The position numbers and the translations under genes are program-made. Of a stretch of DNA of 64,000 bases, positions 63,174 to 64,000 are shown piece after piece (positions within the stretch are counted from its first letter, which is position 1; each line of letters begins with the position of its first letter). The DNA is taken from contig NZ_JACAAX010000007.1 in the NCBI RefSeq assembly GCF_013377085.1, forward strand, positions 1 through 64,000, given 5' to 3'. Source of the stretch: Rhodoplanes sp. (GTDB lineage: Bacteria; Pseudomonadota; Alphaproteobacteria; Rhizobiales; Xanthobacteraceae). The notes under the pieces were generated by a model. That model saw only the letters and a list, made by a program, of their open reading frames with translations, had not been told where the DNA came from and did not search any database.

Positions 63174-64000
63174 GCGCCGCGCCGACGTGGACGACGGCTC
63201 TCCCGGATTGGGAGCGCCGCATCCTCAAGCGGCAGTCGCTCATGCCCTGCGGCCCGCTGTTCCCGGAGGAGGCGGCTGCCGCCCGTGCGGTGTTCGACTC
63301 GCTGCGCATCGTGGATGCGCCGGGCTCGCCCACGATCGGCGAAGCATGCCGCCCGTGGGTGGGGGAGTTCGCATCGGCGATCTTCGGCGCCTACAACGCC
63401 GAGACGGGCCGCCGGCTGATCCGCGAATTCTTTTTGCTGGTCTCGAAAAAGAACAGCAAGAGCACGATCGCCGCCGGGATCATGATGACGGCCTTGATTC
63501 GGAATTGGCGCAAGAGCGCCGAGTTCCTGATCCTCGCGCCGACGATCGAGGTGGCAGACAACAGCTTCAAGCCGGCGCGCGACATGGTCGCCGCCGACGA
63601 TGAGCTGCGCGAGATCCTTTTCGTCCAAGAGCACCTGCGCACGATCACGCACAGAACGACGGGCGCAAGCCTCAAGGTGGTGGCCGCGGACAATGACGCG
63701 GTGTCCGGCAAGAAAGCCGTGGGCGTGCTGATCGACGAAAAATGGTTGTTCGGCAAGCGCGTGAACGCCGAGAACATGCTGCGCGAGGCGACGGGCGGGC
63801 TCGCGTCCCGGCCCGAGGGCTTCGTCATCAGTCTGTCGACCATGTCCGACGACGCGCCGGCCGGTGTGTTTCTGCAGGATCTCAAGGACTATCGCGATAT
63901 CCGTGACGGGAAGCACGTCGACAATCGGCGGCTCGGCCTGATCTTCGAATTCCCCGACAAGCTGATTAAGTCGGGCGCATATCTGGATCCGGAAAATTTC
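63170..64000 (+). CDS. terL: Terminase large subunit (partial, runs off the window)
   Basis: 277 codons are visible and open to the window end. Seen: [20 protein letters not shown], the Walker A variant [28 protein letters not shown]; Walker [13 protein letters not shown] with the catalytic Glu; and [10 protein letters not shown], the coupling motif. This is the ATPase half of a Terminase_1 (HK97-type) motor; the nuclease half lies outside. ATG 63170 overlaps the small subunit stop. Confidence 0.95.
   Translation, partial: MSAAPTWTTALPDWERRILKRQSLMPCGPLFPEEAAAARAVFDSLRIVDAPGSPTIGEACRPWVGEFASAIFGAYNAETGRRLIREFFLLVSKKNSKSTIAAGIMMTALIRNWRKSAEFLILAPTIEVADNSFKPARDMVAADDELREILFVQEHLRTITHRTTGASLKVVAADNDAVSGKKAVGVLIDEKWLFGKRVNAENMLREATGGLASRPEGFVISLSTMSDDAPAGVFLQDLKDYRDIRDGKHVDNRRLGLIFEFPDKLIKSGAYLDPENF

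Larger units (their letters stand above)
29689..64000. mobile_element. Prophage (temperate tailed phage), right end outside window
   Basis: A continuous block of phage genes: tyrosine integrase, replication and nucleotide genes, about 30 small overlapping ORFs, then HNH, small-terminase-like and large terminase genes. The left boundary is taken at the integrase stop, beside a host gene lacking its tail. Gene density, strand bias and shared promoter elements set it apart from the host sequence. Structural genes are not reached. No CI-like repressor or excisionase of a known family is recognisable in this part. Confidence 0.92.

Noticed and set aside
29689-64000. CI/Cro-type repressor, excisionase, toxin-antitoxin or known abortive-infection system
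   Set aside because: I looked for the usual signatures in this half of the prophage and found none that I could support; such genes may be beyond the window or of unknown families.

Overview
The window reads as a high-GC alphaproteobacterial chromosome, most likely order Hyphomicrobiales (inference from gene order such as aroQ-accB-accC plus aat, DUF2336 and phasin proteins, biotin-enzyme sequences, and palindromic intergenic repeats of the kind seen in Bradyrhizobium-like genomes). It has two parts: about 29.7 kb of host chromosome, then about 34.3 kb of a temperate tailed phage whose right end lies outside the window.

Host part (1-29,688). A leftward block holds aat and the aroQ-accB-accC operon (dehydroquinase plus the biotin carboxyl carrier and biotin carboxylase of acetyl-CoA carboxylase), with a single-domain response regulator between them. 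A rightward block follows: a phasin, a propionyl-CoA-carboxylase-type biotin carboxylase subunit, and three genes that look like mesaconyl-C4-CoA hydratase, a malyl/citramalyl-CoA lyase and a mesaconyl-CoA C1-C4 transferase. Together these could turn C1-mesaconyl-CoA into pyruvate and acetyl-CoA, as in the second half of the 3-hydroxypropionate bicycle. Next come a glycosyltransferase-like protein, a DUF2336 protein, gamma-glutamylcyclotransferase, acylphosphatase, lipB, an isolated fliN, tRNA-Leu(GAG), two polysaccharide deacetylases, mgtE, a GGDEF-EAL membrane protein, a Pit phosphate permease, two aldo/keto reductases, queC with a queuosine-precursor transporter, an rraA-like remnant and a ydcF/elyC-like gene. 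Gaps are rich in palindromic dispersed repeats.

Prophage part (29,689-64,000). The tyrosine integrase gene abuts the ydcF-like gene, which lacks its usual C-terminal tail, so this junction is probably attL. Nearly all genes from 29.7 to 60.2 kb run leftward in tightly overlapping (ATGA/GTGA/TGATG) operons. They comprise nucleotide metabolism (dCMP deaminase, ThyX, MazG/DUF550-like protein, HD hydrolases), replication and recombination (PolA-type polymerase, DUF2815 ssDNA-binding protein, DUF2800 nuclease, VRR-NUC nuclease, primase-polymerase/VapE ATPase, SF2 helicase, DEDD exonuclease), a beta-class DNA methyltransferase, regulators (a CtrA-like winged-helix protein, a double-HTH protein, a lone integrase arm domain), a (p)ppGpp-hydrolase-like protein, a lipoprotein and about 30 small accessory ORFs. 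From 60.8 kb transcription turns rightward into HNH endonuclease, small terminase-like and large terminase genes, the start of the late region.

Five features stand out. (1) At least 17 promoters share a TTGAC-N2-TC-N-GC type -35 element with 17-bp spacing and sit in front of almost every phage operon, suggesting a phage-wide regulon or distributed operator. (2) An AT-rich divergent region at 60.3-60.7 kb carries 12 copies of AGAACA/TGTTCT in large inverted repeats, a good candidate for an origin or master control site. (3) Near-identical 85-bp promoter-plus-hairpin cassettes are reused in front of small accessory genes. (4) A promoter-terminator pair just before the late genes resembles lambda pR'-tR'. 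(5) The phage carries apparent mimics of host cell-cycle and stringent-response factors. No rRNA, CRISPR array or transposase was seen.
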